This document shows positions 37,408-45,717 of a DNA stretch of 64,000 nt, one piece after another. Every line of letters begins with the position of its first letter. Position 1 is the first letter of the stretch. A model generated the notes under the pieces. It made no database searches and was not told the DNA's origin. It saw nothing but the letters and a program-made list of their open reading frames with translations. The stretch is from positions 62,001 through 126,000 of the forward strand of contig CAJTXA010000001.1 of NCBI GenBank assembly GCA_910579865.1, read 5' to 3'. Position numbers and translations under genes: made by a program. This DNA comes from an uncultured Lachnospiraceae bacterium (GTDB taxonomy: Bacteria > Bacillota > Clostridia > Lachnospirales > Lachnospiraceae).

Positions 37408-39231
37408 TTATTCTTGATAATACTGAGCCTGAGCCTTCCAAAGCTTTTGATAAACTCCTTCTTCTTTTACCAATTCCAAATGACTTCCTCTTTGCACCAC
37501 CTTTCCCTGATCAAACACCAAAATATCCTCACAAAACCGACAGGAAGCCAGCCGATGTGAGATATACAAGGCGGTCTTTTTTCCAACCATCTGTTCAAAC
37601 TTCTGATAAACCTCACATTCCGAAAGCGGATCGAGTGCTGCAGTTGGCTCATCCATAATTAAAAAAGGGGCATCTTTATAAATTGCTCGTGCAATCGCCA
37701 TCTTCTGTTTCTCTCCGCCAGAAAAGGTAATTCCCTCTGGATTTACTTCTTTCCCAATAAAACTTTCTACTCCATTTGAAAGTTTCTCGATTCTCTCCAA
37801 AAGTCCAGCTTTTTTTAATGCATCCAAAACCCGTTCTCTTTCTGTCTTTTCTGAAGCAGCTATATTTTCTTCTACTGAAAAGGCAAACATTTGAAAATCC
37901 TGAAAAACTACAGCAAACAGCCTCTGATACTCCATATAATTATACTTACGAATATCAATTCCATTTACTTTAATACATCCTTCTGTTACATCATAAAGCC
38001 GACAAAGTAATTTAATAAAGGTTGTTTTTCCAGACCCATTTTTCCCAACAATTGCCATCTTTTCCCCAATAATAAATTTCAAATTCAAATCTTGAATTAC
38101 GTTAGTCTGCATACCAGGATAGCGAAAAGAAACATGTTCAAATTCTACCATAAACCGATGATCCTGCCGTTTCTCTACTGGAATCGTTCCCTGATACTTC
38201 TTTTGTTCTAGATCCAGATAATCCACATAATCCTTACAAATAAGTGCGGTCTCTTTTAACCATCCCATTGTTTCTGCAAACTCTGATACCGATTCCGAAA
38301 ATTGAATAATACTTGAAGCATACATTACAACTTGTCCGATAGAAATCATCCCTACATAAGCTCGAAGTCCTGTAAACAAATAAACTAATAATCCTGATAA
38401 ATCTGAAGTAGTCTGTCCTATCCAAAGCCTTTTACTTAAATTTCCTTTTGCTTTTTTTGCTCCACTTCTTAAATTTTTACATAATTTTTCTACATCTTCT
38501 TCTATCATATTTTGTTGTTCGTAGTTGCGCAAATCTTTTTGTGATTCTACCCCAGCTAACATATCCAAATAATACTTCATTCGATTCCATTCACTTGATA
38601 TCCCATTATACGTATTGACTTCCTGTTCTGTATAATATAATCCACGTTTATAACTAAGCCAAACCAATCCTCCCATTATCAAAAATAAAGCGATTGATGC
38701 AAAAACAGAACCAATCCACCCATATTCATTTTGCTGTTTATAAACCAACATTGGAAATAAAATTCCAATTGCTATTACAATAGAAATACAGGCAGTCGCC
38801 ATTCGTTCCAAAAAATGTAAAACCTGTCCCAAAACTCCTAAATATGCTTTCGATACACCACGTACACGAAGTTCTTGTATCTGAATATCTTCTAAATACT
38901 CATAATCCATAGAAAGACTTTTTTCATTTAAACGATACGCTTCCACTTCCTTCATATATTCTAATTTTTGATTATACCATTCTCTTGTTCTGCAATTTAA
39001 AGCCTGCAGCAAAAAGTGACCTCCAAACATACAAAGAGAAAGACGAACTAATTCAGCAGCCTCTTTTTTACTCTGTACACCTTCTAAAAGAAGCCCCATT
39101 AAAACAATTGGAATAAAAGGAACCACTGCTCCAAGTACTATAGTAGTCAAAAGAGCAAATATGGTCTTTTTATTATGCTTTGCAAAATCTAAAACAACAC
39201 GCCAGATATACCACCAATCCTGTCTACTCAT
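37408..39231 (-). CDS. ABC exporter half-transporter (first pair, subunit B)
   Basis: 607 residues: an exporter membrane domain with long cytoplasmic loops, then a nucleotide-binding domain. Walker A is GKNGSGKTT, signature FSGGEKQ, Walker B FLIMDEPTAALDP and His switch YISHRL. AAGGAGAG precedes the ATG, and the start overlaps the partner's end by 8 bp. FSGGEKQ/DEPTAALDP in both partners sets this pair apart from the next one. Such pairs downstream of LytTR/GHKL systems often handle peptides, but no peptide gene is visible here. Confidence 0.9.
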   Translation of the reverse strand: MSRQDWWYIWRVVLDFAKHNKKTIFALLTTIVLGAVVPFIPIVLMGLLLEGVQSKKEAAELVRLSLCMFGGHFLLQALNCRTREWYNQKLEYMKEVEAYRLNEKSLSMDYEYLEDIQIQELRVRGVSKAYLGVLGQVLHFLERMATACISIVIAIGILFPMLVYKQQNEYGWIGSVFASIALFLIMGGLVWLSYKRGLYYTEQEVNTYNGISSEWNRMKYYLDMLAGVESQKDLRNYEQQNMIEEDVEKLCKNLRSGAKKAKGNLSKRLWIGQTTSDLSGLLVYLFTGLRAYVGMISIGQVVMYASSIIQFSESVSEFAETMGWLKETALICKDYVDYLDLEQKKYQGTIPVEKRQDHRFMVEFEHVSFRYPGMQTNVIQDLNLKFIIGEKMAIVGKNGSGKTTFIKLLCRLYDVTEGCIKVNGIDIRKYNYMEYQRLFAVVFQDFQMFAFSVEENIAASEKTERERVLDALKKAGLLERIEKLSNGVESFIGKEVNPEGITFSGGEKQKMAIARAIYKDAPFLIMDEPTAALDPLSECEVYQKFEQMVGKKTALYISHRLASCRFCEDILVFDQGKVVQRGSHLELVKEEGVYQKLWKAQAQYYQE

Positions 39232-41131
39232 AAAAACTCTCTCCTTCTGTTATTGTTTCCTCTATTTCATCTCCCATCAATTTTCTTTTTCGCTTTTTTT
39301 CCTCCTGTTCTTTATAATATTGACTTTGTATAATAAAAAGCTGTGCATAACGAGTATTTGCAACAAGCAAACTACTATGTGTTCCCTCTTCTATGATTCT
39401 TCCATGTTCCAATAAAAGAATTCTATCACAAAATCGTGTACTAGAAAGCCGATGTGAAATATAGATAGAAGTTTTCCCTTTCGTTGCTTTTCCATAATTC
39501 AAATACAATTCATTTTCTGCAATTGGATCTAATGCTGCGGTTGGTTCATCCAAAATTAGTAATGGAGCTGCTTTATACAATGCCCGTGCAAAAATTAACT
39601 TTTGTTTTTCTCCACCAGAAAAATCCTCTGCCGCTTCATTGACTTCTTGTACCAATAATGTTTTTCCCCCTTTCTCACTTTGCGTATATCGTTTTAAAAA
39701 CCCAGAAAGCTGTAATGCCAAATGAAGTCTTTTTTGATCCATTTTTTCTGTAGTTTCTCCCGTTAAGTTTTCATCTAAAGAGAGAGGTAACATCGTAGCA
39801 TCTTGAAATAGTACTGCTACTAAACGATAGTATTCTTCTCGGCTAAACTCTTGAATTGGAATTCCATTTAGTAAAATTTCTCCCTCTGTTGGATGATAAA
39901 ATCCACAAATTAACTTTACTAAAGTAGTTTTCCCTGCTCCATTTAACCCTAAAAGCGCTAGTTTTTCTCCGGGATGAATCACTAAATCAATTTCTTTAAG
40001 AGTTGGCTCTTGATTTCCTGGGTACGTAAAAGATACCTTACGAAGCTCTAACTTTACTCCCGCCTCTTTTATTTTTATTATCTGCGCCTCTCCCACTCCT
40101 TCTTTTTGTTTCCACTGGTTGGAAATCTCTAAAAATTCTTGAATATAAGCAATCGCTGCACAAAATGGATTAATTGAAATTACCTGCCGAAACAAAATAT
40201 AAAAATAAGTTGAAAATCCTTTTACTAGTCCAACCGAAAGTACAAAAGAAGCAACTGTAATTGATCCATTTAAAACTTGTATAATCAGATAAATATAAAT
40301 TCCTGCGTTGACGATAAAATTGATCATATTATTACAAAACCCACTTAAAAAATACCAATTATGTATTTTCTTAAATATTTGATCCATCTGATTTAATACA
40401 TTTTGATATTTCTTCAAAAACCACTCTGCCATTTGATAAATCCGAATATCTTTTCCTGCCCGCCTCTCCATTGTCTGTCTGCTTAGATAAGCTGCCTCTT
40501 TTGCATAGCGGCTTAAATGAACATGATAGGTTCGATGTTTCTTCTTTGCTAAAGAAAGCAGATAAAACCGCAATAAAGAAGAGCTTAAAATAAAAAGCAA
40601 AATCCAAATATGATTTCTTGCAATTAAAATTCCGTAAGCAAACAATCCAACTATACTTTGCAAAGTTGCTGAAAAAGCCAAAAGAATACCAGCAAAATTA
40701 GAATCATCGGAAATGGATTTCCAAGTATTCCCAATCAATTTTTGTTCTTGTTCTAACTTATCATAATCTAAATCCATAATTTTATGAAAGCATTTCTTAC
40801 TATAATAAAGTGACAAAGTTGCTCCCTCAAAGCGTAAATAGCATCTCATTGTTGTATCAGCTATATGACAAATCCACATAATAACAGTTAATAGAAAAAT
40901 ATAACAAACTATCCACTTGATATCCCATCCTTCTTCTAATCCTCTTACTAACTCTGATGGAAGCAGTGTACCAAAAAAAGTAGCCGCAACATTAGGTAAA
41001 ATACAAAGCCATTGATAATAAAACAATTTTTTGTCCCATTTTTTTGTTTCTTTCAGATTAAACCAGATTGTAGTAATCATTCCATATTTTTGTTTTTTTT
41101 CTAACCCAAAAACATCGTTATATTGTACCAT
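39224..41131 (-). CDS. ABC exporter half-transporter (first pair, subunit A)
   Basis: 635 residues: an exporter membrane domain (about 40-330), then Walker A GLNGAGKTT, signature FSGGEKQ, Walker B LLILDEPTAALDP and His switch YISHRL. GGGAGGTG supports the start at 41131. It follows the sensor kinase gene after a terminator-like hairpin. A TATAAT at 41169-41174 on the minus strand could be its -10 box, but no -35 box is seen, so it may depend on an activator such as the LytTR protein. Confidence 0.9.
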   Translation of the reverse strand: MVQYNDVFGLEKKQKYGMITTIWFNLKETKKWDKKLFYYQWLCILPNVAATFFGTLLPSELVRGLEEGWDIKWIVCYIFLLTVIMWICHIADTTMRCYLRFEGATLSLYYSKKCFHKIMDLDYDKLEQEQKLIGNTWKSISDDSNFAGILLAFSATLQSIVGLFAYGILIARNHIWILLFILSSSLLRFYLLSLAKKKHRTYHVHLSRYAKEAAYLSRQTMERRAGKDIRIYQMAEWFLKKYQNVLNQMDQIFKKIHNWYFLSGFCNNMINFIVNAGIYIYLIIQVLNGSITVASFVLSVGLVKGFSTYFYILFRQVISINPFCAAIAYIQEFLEISNQWKQKEGVGEAQIIKIKEAGVKLELRKVSFTYPGNQEPTLKEIDLVIHPGEKLALLGLNGAGKTTLVKLICGFYHPTEGEILLNGIPIQEFSREEYYRLVAVLFQDATMLPLSLDENLTGETTEKMDQKRLHLALQLSGFLKRYTQSEKGGKTLLVQEVNEAAEDFSGGEKQKLIFARALYKAAPLLILDEPTAALDPIAENELYLNYGKATKGKTSIYISHRLSSTRFCDRILLLEHGRIIEEGTHSSLLVANTRYAQLFIIQSQYYKEQEEKKRKRKLMGDEIEETITEGESFYE

Positions 41132-41180
41132 AACGAATTACACCTCCCAATTCTTTTTTCTTATATTTATTATAGCTATA

Positions 41181-41238
41181 AAAAAAGAAAAAAATGCAGT
41201 TTCGCACGAATGGTTCTTTCCAAAGCACGAATTGCATT
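41181..41238 (-). terminator. Hairpin and T tract after the sensor kinase gene
   Basis: On the minus strand, AATGCA and TTCG pair with CGAA and TGCATT (41193-41238) around a small internal loop, followed by TTTTTTTCTTTTTT. The octamer GCACGAAT occurs twice inside. It may end or attenuate transcription into the exporter genes. Confidence 0.55.
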
Positions 41239-41248
41239 CCCTAATTTT

Positions 41249-41980
41249 TTATTCTTGTATTAATGGTAACATAACCTCTGTTGCAAAAACTCCCTGTTCT
41301 GTCTGCCGATTGATATAGCCATGATACTTTGTCACAATTTCGTCAATTCGAATCAGACCAAACCCATGCTGTCCTTCCTTTTTCGATAAAAAGAGTGTTC
41401 CATGTCGTTTCCCTTTTCCAACCATAGAATTGGTAATGGAAATGTAAAGCTGTTTTTTTATAATATCAATATAAATTCGAATAAACCTCTCTTGCTCTTC
41501 TGCAATTTCCATACAAGCCTCCATTGCATTGTCCAAAAGATTTCCAATTAAAACTGAAAGATCAATTCCTGATATTGCAATATTTCTTGGTACAATCGCT
41601 GTCGCATCTACCAAAATATGTCTTTCCTGAATTAATGTTAATTTGCTATTTAAAATCGCATCCACCATAATATTTCCAGTCTTTAGTACGATATCAACTG
41701 AGCTTAAATCTCTATCTAACATTTTTAGATATTCTTGTGCTTGCTGGTACTGTTCTAACTCCATATGCACCTTAAGCACTTGAATATGATTGTGATAATC
41801 ATGCCGCCATCCTCGCATCTTTCGGTACATAACCTCTACTTCATCATAATGTCGATTGACTAATTCATTTTGAAATCGACTAATCTTTTGATTGACATAC
41901 CATGGCATAAAAAAGCGCCATAAAAGCAACTGAAATAAAAAAATTCCTATGATAAGTAATAAAATAACCTGCCAACTCAT
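41249..41980 (-). CDS. GHKL sensor histidine kinase, short form
   Basis: 243 residues. One N-terminal transmembrane helix (about 5-25) is followed by a linker, a dimerisation helix with RHDYHNHIQVLK near 58 (phospho-acceptor His candidates), and a GHKL ATPase domain with N box NLLDNAMEAC and G box HGFGLIRIDEIV. AgrC-type kinases usually have five to seven helices, so this lacks a multi-helix sensor. It may sense within the membrane or through a partner such as an ABC exporter. It pairs with the LytTR regulator 59 bp upstream. Confidence 0.88.
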   Translation of the reverse strand: MSWQVILLLIIGIFLFQLLLWRFFMPWYVNQKISRFQNELVNRHYDEVEVMYRKMRGWRHDYHNHIQVLKVHMELEQYQQAQEYLKMLDRDLSSVDIVLKTGNIMVDAILNSKLTLIQERHILVDATAIVPRNIAISGIDLSVLIGNLLDNAMEACMEIAEEQERFIRIYIDIIKKQLYISITNSMVGKGKRHGTLFLSKKEGQHGFGLIRIDEIVTKYHGYINRQTEQGVFATEVMLPLIQE

Positions 41981-42039
41981 AATCTCCTATCCTCTTTATT
42001 TTCAATTTCTTTTTCATTCTTTTTTCTTTACTTTTCCTA

Positions 42040-42741
42040 TTATTGATAATTCTGTATAAAGGCTTGATAGACCTCTTTACTCATCCGACGGCTAAGAGGA
42101 ATCCGTCCTCCACTATCTAATACAATCTCATTTGGAAGTACTGCGGCAACATAGCCAAGATTTACCAAATAGGAACGATGACATCGAATAAATCCCCGCT
42201 TCTCTTTTAACCTTTCCTCAATTGCACTAATACTTTCCCGAAGAATTAACTCTTTTTTCTCTGTTACTAAAATACATTGGTGCCCACGTGCTTCAATATA
42301 CCAAATCTTCGAAATCAAAAAGGAAATCATTCCCTCTTCACCCAAAAAAAGTAATTTTTCTTGCTGTTTGTGTGCCGATTTCACTCGTTCTAATACAGTA
42401 AAAAGTGATTCTTTTAAAAGTGGTTTAACTAAATAATGAATCGCAGCGACTTCATATCCTTGTGCCATATACTCATCATAACCAGTTACAAATAAAATAG
42501 GAACGTCTCCGCCTTCTTTTCGTATCCTTTTGGCAAGTTCCATTCCATTTAATGTTCCCATCTCAATATCCAAAATTAATAAATCATAAACATCATCCTC
42601 TTCCCATGAAAACCAAAATGCTTCTCCACTTGAAAAACACACAACTTCCAAAGGTTCCCCTTTTTCTTTTGCCCATTCTAGTACAAGTCGCTTTATCCAC
42701 TGCTGTTCTGTTTTTTCATCATCACAGATTGCTACTCTCAC
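42040..42741 (-). CDS. LytTR family response regulator
   Basis: 233 residues. The receiver domain (1-120) has acidic pocket CDDE and phospho-Asp in LLILDIEMG near 58, with Lys in LVKPLL. The LytTR DNA-binding domain (about 130-230) has FIRCHRSYLVNLGYV. It probably activates the exporter genes downstream. Such proteins bind paired 9-bp direct repeats, which I did not locate. Confidence 0.92.
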   Translation of the reverse strand: MRVAICDDEKTEQQWIKRLVLEWAKEKGEPLEVVCFSSGEAFWFSWEEDDVYDLLILDIEMGTLNGMELAKRIRKEGGDVPILFVTGYDEYMAQGYEVAAIHYLVKPLLKESLFTVLERVKSAHKQQEKLLFLGEEGMISFLISKIWYIEARGHQCILVTEKKELILRESISAIEERLKEKRGFIRCHRSYLVNLGYVAAVLPNEIVLDSGGRIPLSRRMSKEVYQAFIQNYQ

Positions 42742-42779
42742 TCTATTTTTCCCTCTTTTTTATAATTTTTTCTGCTTTC

Positions 42780-42808
42780 AATATATCACAAAAAAAGAAA
42801 TTTGTCAT
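42780..42808 (-). promoter_or_regulatory. Promoter of the two-component genes
   Basis: On the minus strand, ATGACA (42803-42808), 17 bp and TATATT (42780-42785), each one base from consensus. Confidence 0.65.
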
Positions 42809-42863
42809 TTAAAATATTAAAATTTAGAAAGCATCCTTTTTCCTTTCAAACTAGAAAATCTGG

Positions 42864-42892
42864 TTGCGGTAAAAATAAATTCACGTTATAAT
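42864..42892 (+). promoter_or_regulatory. Promoter of the AraC gene at 42.9 kb
   Basis: TTGCGG (42864-42869), 17 bp and a perfect TATAAT (42887-42892). The weak -35 box suggests regulated use. Confidence 0.5.
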
Positions 42893-42928
42893 ATATCACA
42901 AATACCAGTAAACAGAAAGGAAATGATT

Positions 42929-43765
42929 ATGCCACAAGATGAATTTATACAGGAATCCTACTGCACAGGCAATTCAACCTTTTTCTCTCTTTATGTCTAT
43001 AATGTTGGATTTCAAACATGTAATTCCAACCATACTTGGGGTCCTGGCATCCGTAATCACTATTTAATTCACTATATTCACGCAGGAAAAGGCTACTATA
43101 AAACAGGAGGACAAACATTTCTTCTTACCAAAGGAGATGCCTTTCTTATTTATCCAGAAATGGAAGTGTTCTACTATGCAGATGAGAAAGATCCATGGGA
43201 ATACTACTGGGTAGGCTTTCATGGAAGTGATGCTTCTACTCTCATTCATGCAACTGATTTTTCAAGAGAAAATCCTATTTTCTATCACTGTACATCAGGA
43301 GAGCAAATTCGTGACTGTTTTTTAGAAATCTATCAATCCCGTGGAAATACACTGGCAGATCGTACCAAAATGACAGGTTCTCTTTATCATGCCCTCTCTC
43401 TTTTTATTCGAGATTCCACTACAAAACAGACGAAACTATCAACTTCTTCCTATATTGAACTTGCTATCTCTTTTATTGCCTCTCAATACTCTTATTCTAT
43501 TACAATAGAAGATATTGCTGCTTATCTTGGAATTAGCCGAAGCCATCTATTTCGAGAATTTAAAGAACACCTTAAACAATCACCAAAAGATTTTCTTACT
43601 CACTATCGTATTCAAGAAGCCTGTCGTCTTCTTTTAGAAACTTCTCTTTCAATACAATCCATAGCCAATTCTGTTGGTTATGAAAATGGAATGTACTTTT
43701 CTCGTATCTTCCATCAAGAAATAGGACAATCTCCCTCTGAATTTCGTTTAAAAAATTATAAATAG
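42929..43765 (+). CDS. AraC family transcriptional regulator (AraC/RhaS-like sugar-type sensor)
   Basis: About 278 residues. The N-terminal cupin (HYLIHYIHAGKGYYKTGG, GDAFLIYPEMEVFYYADEKDPWEYYWVGFHG) is the form common in sugar-responsive AraC proteins. The C-terminus has two HTH units (ITIEDIAAYLGISRSHLFREF, IQSIANSVGYENGMYFSRIF). AAAGGAA is well spaced for the ATG at 42929 and too close for the one at 42923. No sugar genes are adjacent, so the target is unclear; the divergent two-component genes are the nearest. Confidence 0.9.
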   Translation: MPQDEFIQESYCTGNSTFFSLYVYNVGFQTCNSNHTWGPGIRNHYLIHYIHAGKGYYKTGGQTFLLTKGDAFLIYPEMEVFYYADEKDPWEYYWVGFHGSDASTLIHATDFSRENPIFYHCTSGEQIRDCFLEIYQSRGNTLADRTKMTGSLYHALSLFIRDSTTKQTKLSTSSYIELAISFIASQYSYSITIEDIAAYLGISRSHLFREFKEHLKQSPKDFLTHYRIQEACRLLLETSLSIQSIANSVGYENGMYFSRIFHQEIGQSPSEFRLKNYK

Positions 43766-43770
43766 GATAC

Positions 43771-44613
43771 TTATCCTCTTTTATCTACAAATCCAAAAAT
43801 ATTTTCAAATGCCTGTATACAATTTTGTTGTTTTGACCGATCTAAAATAGCAAATACAATTGTTTCAAACTGATTTGAGAAAAATGCTTCAAATAACTCT
43901 TTCCACCATTTTGCTACCTGCAATGGATCATTTCGAAAAACGCCACATCCATATGCACCCAAAATCAAATGTTTGCAGTTTTGTTTTGCAAAAATAGCAA
44001 GAACTAATTTCATTCGCTCTTTCATTACTTGCTTTGCTTGTTCTACATCTTCCTTTTTTAATAAAACTTGTCCCATATTGACAGCAGGAAGTGTTAAGAC
44101 AGAAGCAAAAACTGGCTCTTTTAATAGCTGAAATCTTCCATCTCGGAAAAATACAACATTTGGTGAATAAATCGCATGATTGGTATACATCATGCTTTCA
44201 CAGGCACGATTTTCCTTATAATATTTTTCATGTGCAAGCAATGTTTGATAAAGACAACTAGAAGCAGCCAGACTTTCTTCTTGTGCCATCGCTCCATTTA
44301 AAAAGCCTCCACCTGGGTTTTTTGCACTGGCAAAATTTAAAACGGCTGCCTCCTTTTCTTCCTTTGCAAATTTTAAAATTGCATCTACAGTGGAACAATT
44401 CCATATCTGAATCCTATCAAAAAAGGAAGCTGACTTATCCGATGACACTGCATACTGAGTCAATAATTCCTCTCCTTGTTCTGGTGTAAAAAGAAAGCTC
44501 TTTTGTACAGAGTTATTTTGAAGCTTTGCTATCTCCACTTTTGTTCCTTCTATTTCATAATATCCTTTCTTCATAATCTCCAAAGTCTGTCTGGCAACTG
44601 CTTTTCGATCCAT
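43771..44613 (-). CDS. PARG-like macrodomain protein (TIGR02452/DUF2263)
   Basis: 280 residues. NFASAKNPGGGFLNGAMAQE and the next Glu (about 93-112) hold the poly(ADP-ribose) glycohydrolase signature GGG-x6/8-QEE, with QEE at 111-113. GAYGCGVFRNDP near 219 is the second macrodomain loop. The family removes ADP-ribose from proteins or hydrolyses ADP-ribose polymers. It lies 52 bp after the bile salt hydrolase gene with no clear terminator, and its stop nearly meets that of the AraC gene. It might counter ADP-ribosylating toxins, which is inference. Confidence 0.88.
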   Translation of the reverse strand: MDRKAVARQTLEIMKKGYYEIEGTKVEIAKLQNNSVQKSFLFTPEQGEELLTQYAVSSDKSASFFDRIQIWNCSTVDAILKFAKEEKEAAVLNFASAKNPGGGFLNGAMAQEESLAASSCLYQTLLAHEKYYKENRACESMMYTNHAIYSPNVVFFRDGRFQLLKEPVFASVLTLPAVNMGQVLLKKEDVEQAKQVMKERMKLVLAIFAKQNCKHLILGAYGCGVFRNDPLQVAKWWKELFEAFFSNQFETIVFAILDRSKQQNCIQAFENIFGFVDKRG

Positions 44614-44665
44614 CTTGTTTTTTCCTTTCTTTTTTTATCTTCTTTTTTGTATTTTATAGATTTTA

Positions 44666-45652
44666 TTACACTTTTCTATTATTTTGTATTCGAATTTGTT
44701 CCTCTTCAATCAAAGGATAATGGATTAAACTTGTTCCATCTATATCTTCCTGATACATATCCACTGCGGTAATTTGTCGATTTTCATATGTGGTATAATA
44801 ATAAATTCCACGTGCTGTATTACAGCAAGAAGTATAAATTGTCTTTTCATATTTGCCATCTTCTAGCTCACAACATCCATTCTGCTGTTCTACAGAACCA
44901 AGAATATGAAAAAACTGTCCTACACTTTCCTTTTCTGAATCTCCTGAAACAGAGTTCATCTTTACAAATGCTGCTCTTACAAACCGAGATTGAGAAGACA
45001 AATCCCCAGGAAGTCCAATTGCCCCCATTCCCCGACTATAAGTGGCAAGCGACAGCCCTTTTGCAAAACGGTTCTGTGGCGGCTTTGCAGAAAGCTGCAT
45101 ATAGTTACTTAATTGTATCATCTGTTCTGGAAAAACAGGATTATTTGCTAAGACACCAACCAAATTGTCATAGATTTGAATTCCTTCTGCTTTTGTCTCT
45201 ACTGTAATAACTCCCTCTTTATCTGCAATAATCCAATGAAGCTCTGCTACTGGAAATTTTTCACTAAAAGGTTCTGATATTAGATTTAACTTTTTTAATT
45301 TTTCCCTACTCTCCTTTACAGTAGCACAACTGCTAAGAATCCATGGAATCAGTTCAAATGTTGCAATATTTTCTTTCTGTTGCATTGGTTCTAAATAATG
45401 TGCATTTCCTACAAAATTAAGCCCTGCTATAGCAAGTCCTTTTTCATTTACAGCATCATAATAAAGTGGATAATTCTCTGCAAGATGTGCCATACCAATT
45501 ATTGCATAATGTCTATTTATATTTTCTTCCTTACGAAAATGAAATCGATAATTACGAGGAGTTATTACCACTTCCTCTCCATAAGAAAAGTCATAATCTA
45601 ATGTTCTTCCAAAATAAAAATCTTTTGTCTTATAAGTTACTGCTGTACACAT
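44666..45652 (-). CDS. bsh: Choloylglycine hydrolase (bile salt hydrolase)
   Basis: A 328-residue Ntn hydrolase. After Met removal Cys2 is the nucleophile (MCTAVTYKTKDFYFGRTLDY). Arg16, Asp19, Asn79 (AGLNF), the Asn170-171 pair (VLANNP) and SRFVR (223-226) fill the expected active-site positions, and GLPGDLSSQSRF matches bile salt hydrolases better than penicillin acylases. It cleaves glycine or taurine from conjugated bile acids in the cytoplasm. AGGAGG precedes the ATG. It indicates life in an animal gut. Confidence 0.92.
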   Translation of the reverse strand: MCTAVTYKTKDFYFGRTLDYDFSYGEEVVITPRNYRFHFRKEENINRHYAIIGMAHLAENYPLYYDAVNEKGLAIAGLNFVGNAHYLEPMQQKENIATFELIPWILSSCATVKESREKLKKLNLISEPFSEKFPVAELHWIIADKEGVITVETKAEGIQIYDNLVGVLANNPVFPEQMIQLSNYMQLSAKPPQNRFAKGLSLATYSRGMGAIGLPGDLSSQSRFVRAAFVKMNSVSGDSEKESVGQFFHILGSVEQQNGCCELEDGKYEKTIYTSCCNTARGIYYYTTYENRQITAVDMYQEDIDGTSLIHYPLIEEEQIRIQNNRKV

Positions 45653-45717
45653 AAAAATTTCCTCCTAATTTTAAAACAACCTATTTTTTAAGTATACCCT
45701 AAAACATTAAAAAAATT

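Noticed and set aside
37408..41131. Bacteriocin or RiPP precursor gene near the LytTR/GHKL exporters
   Set aside because: The gaps at 41132-41248, 41981-42039 and 37294-37407 hold only promoter and hairpin elements, with no short leader-peptide frame with a ribosome site.
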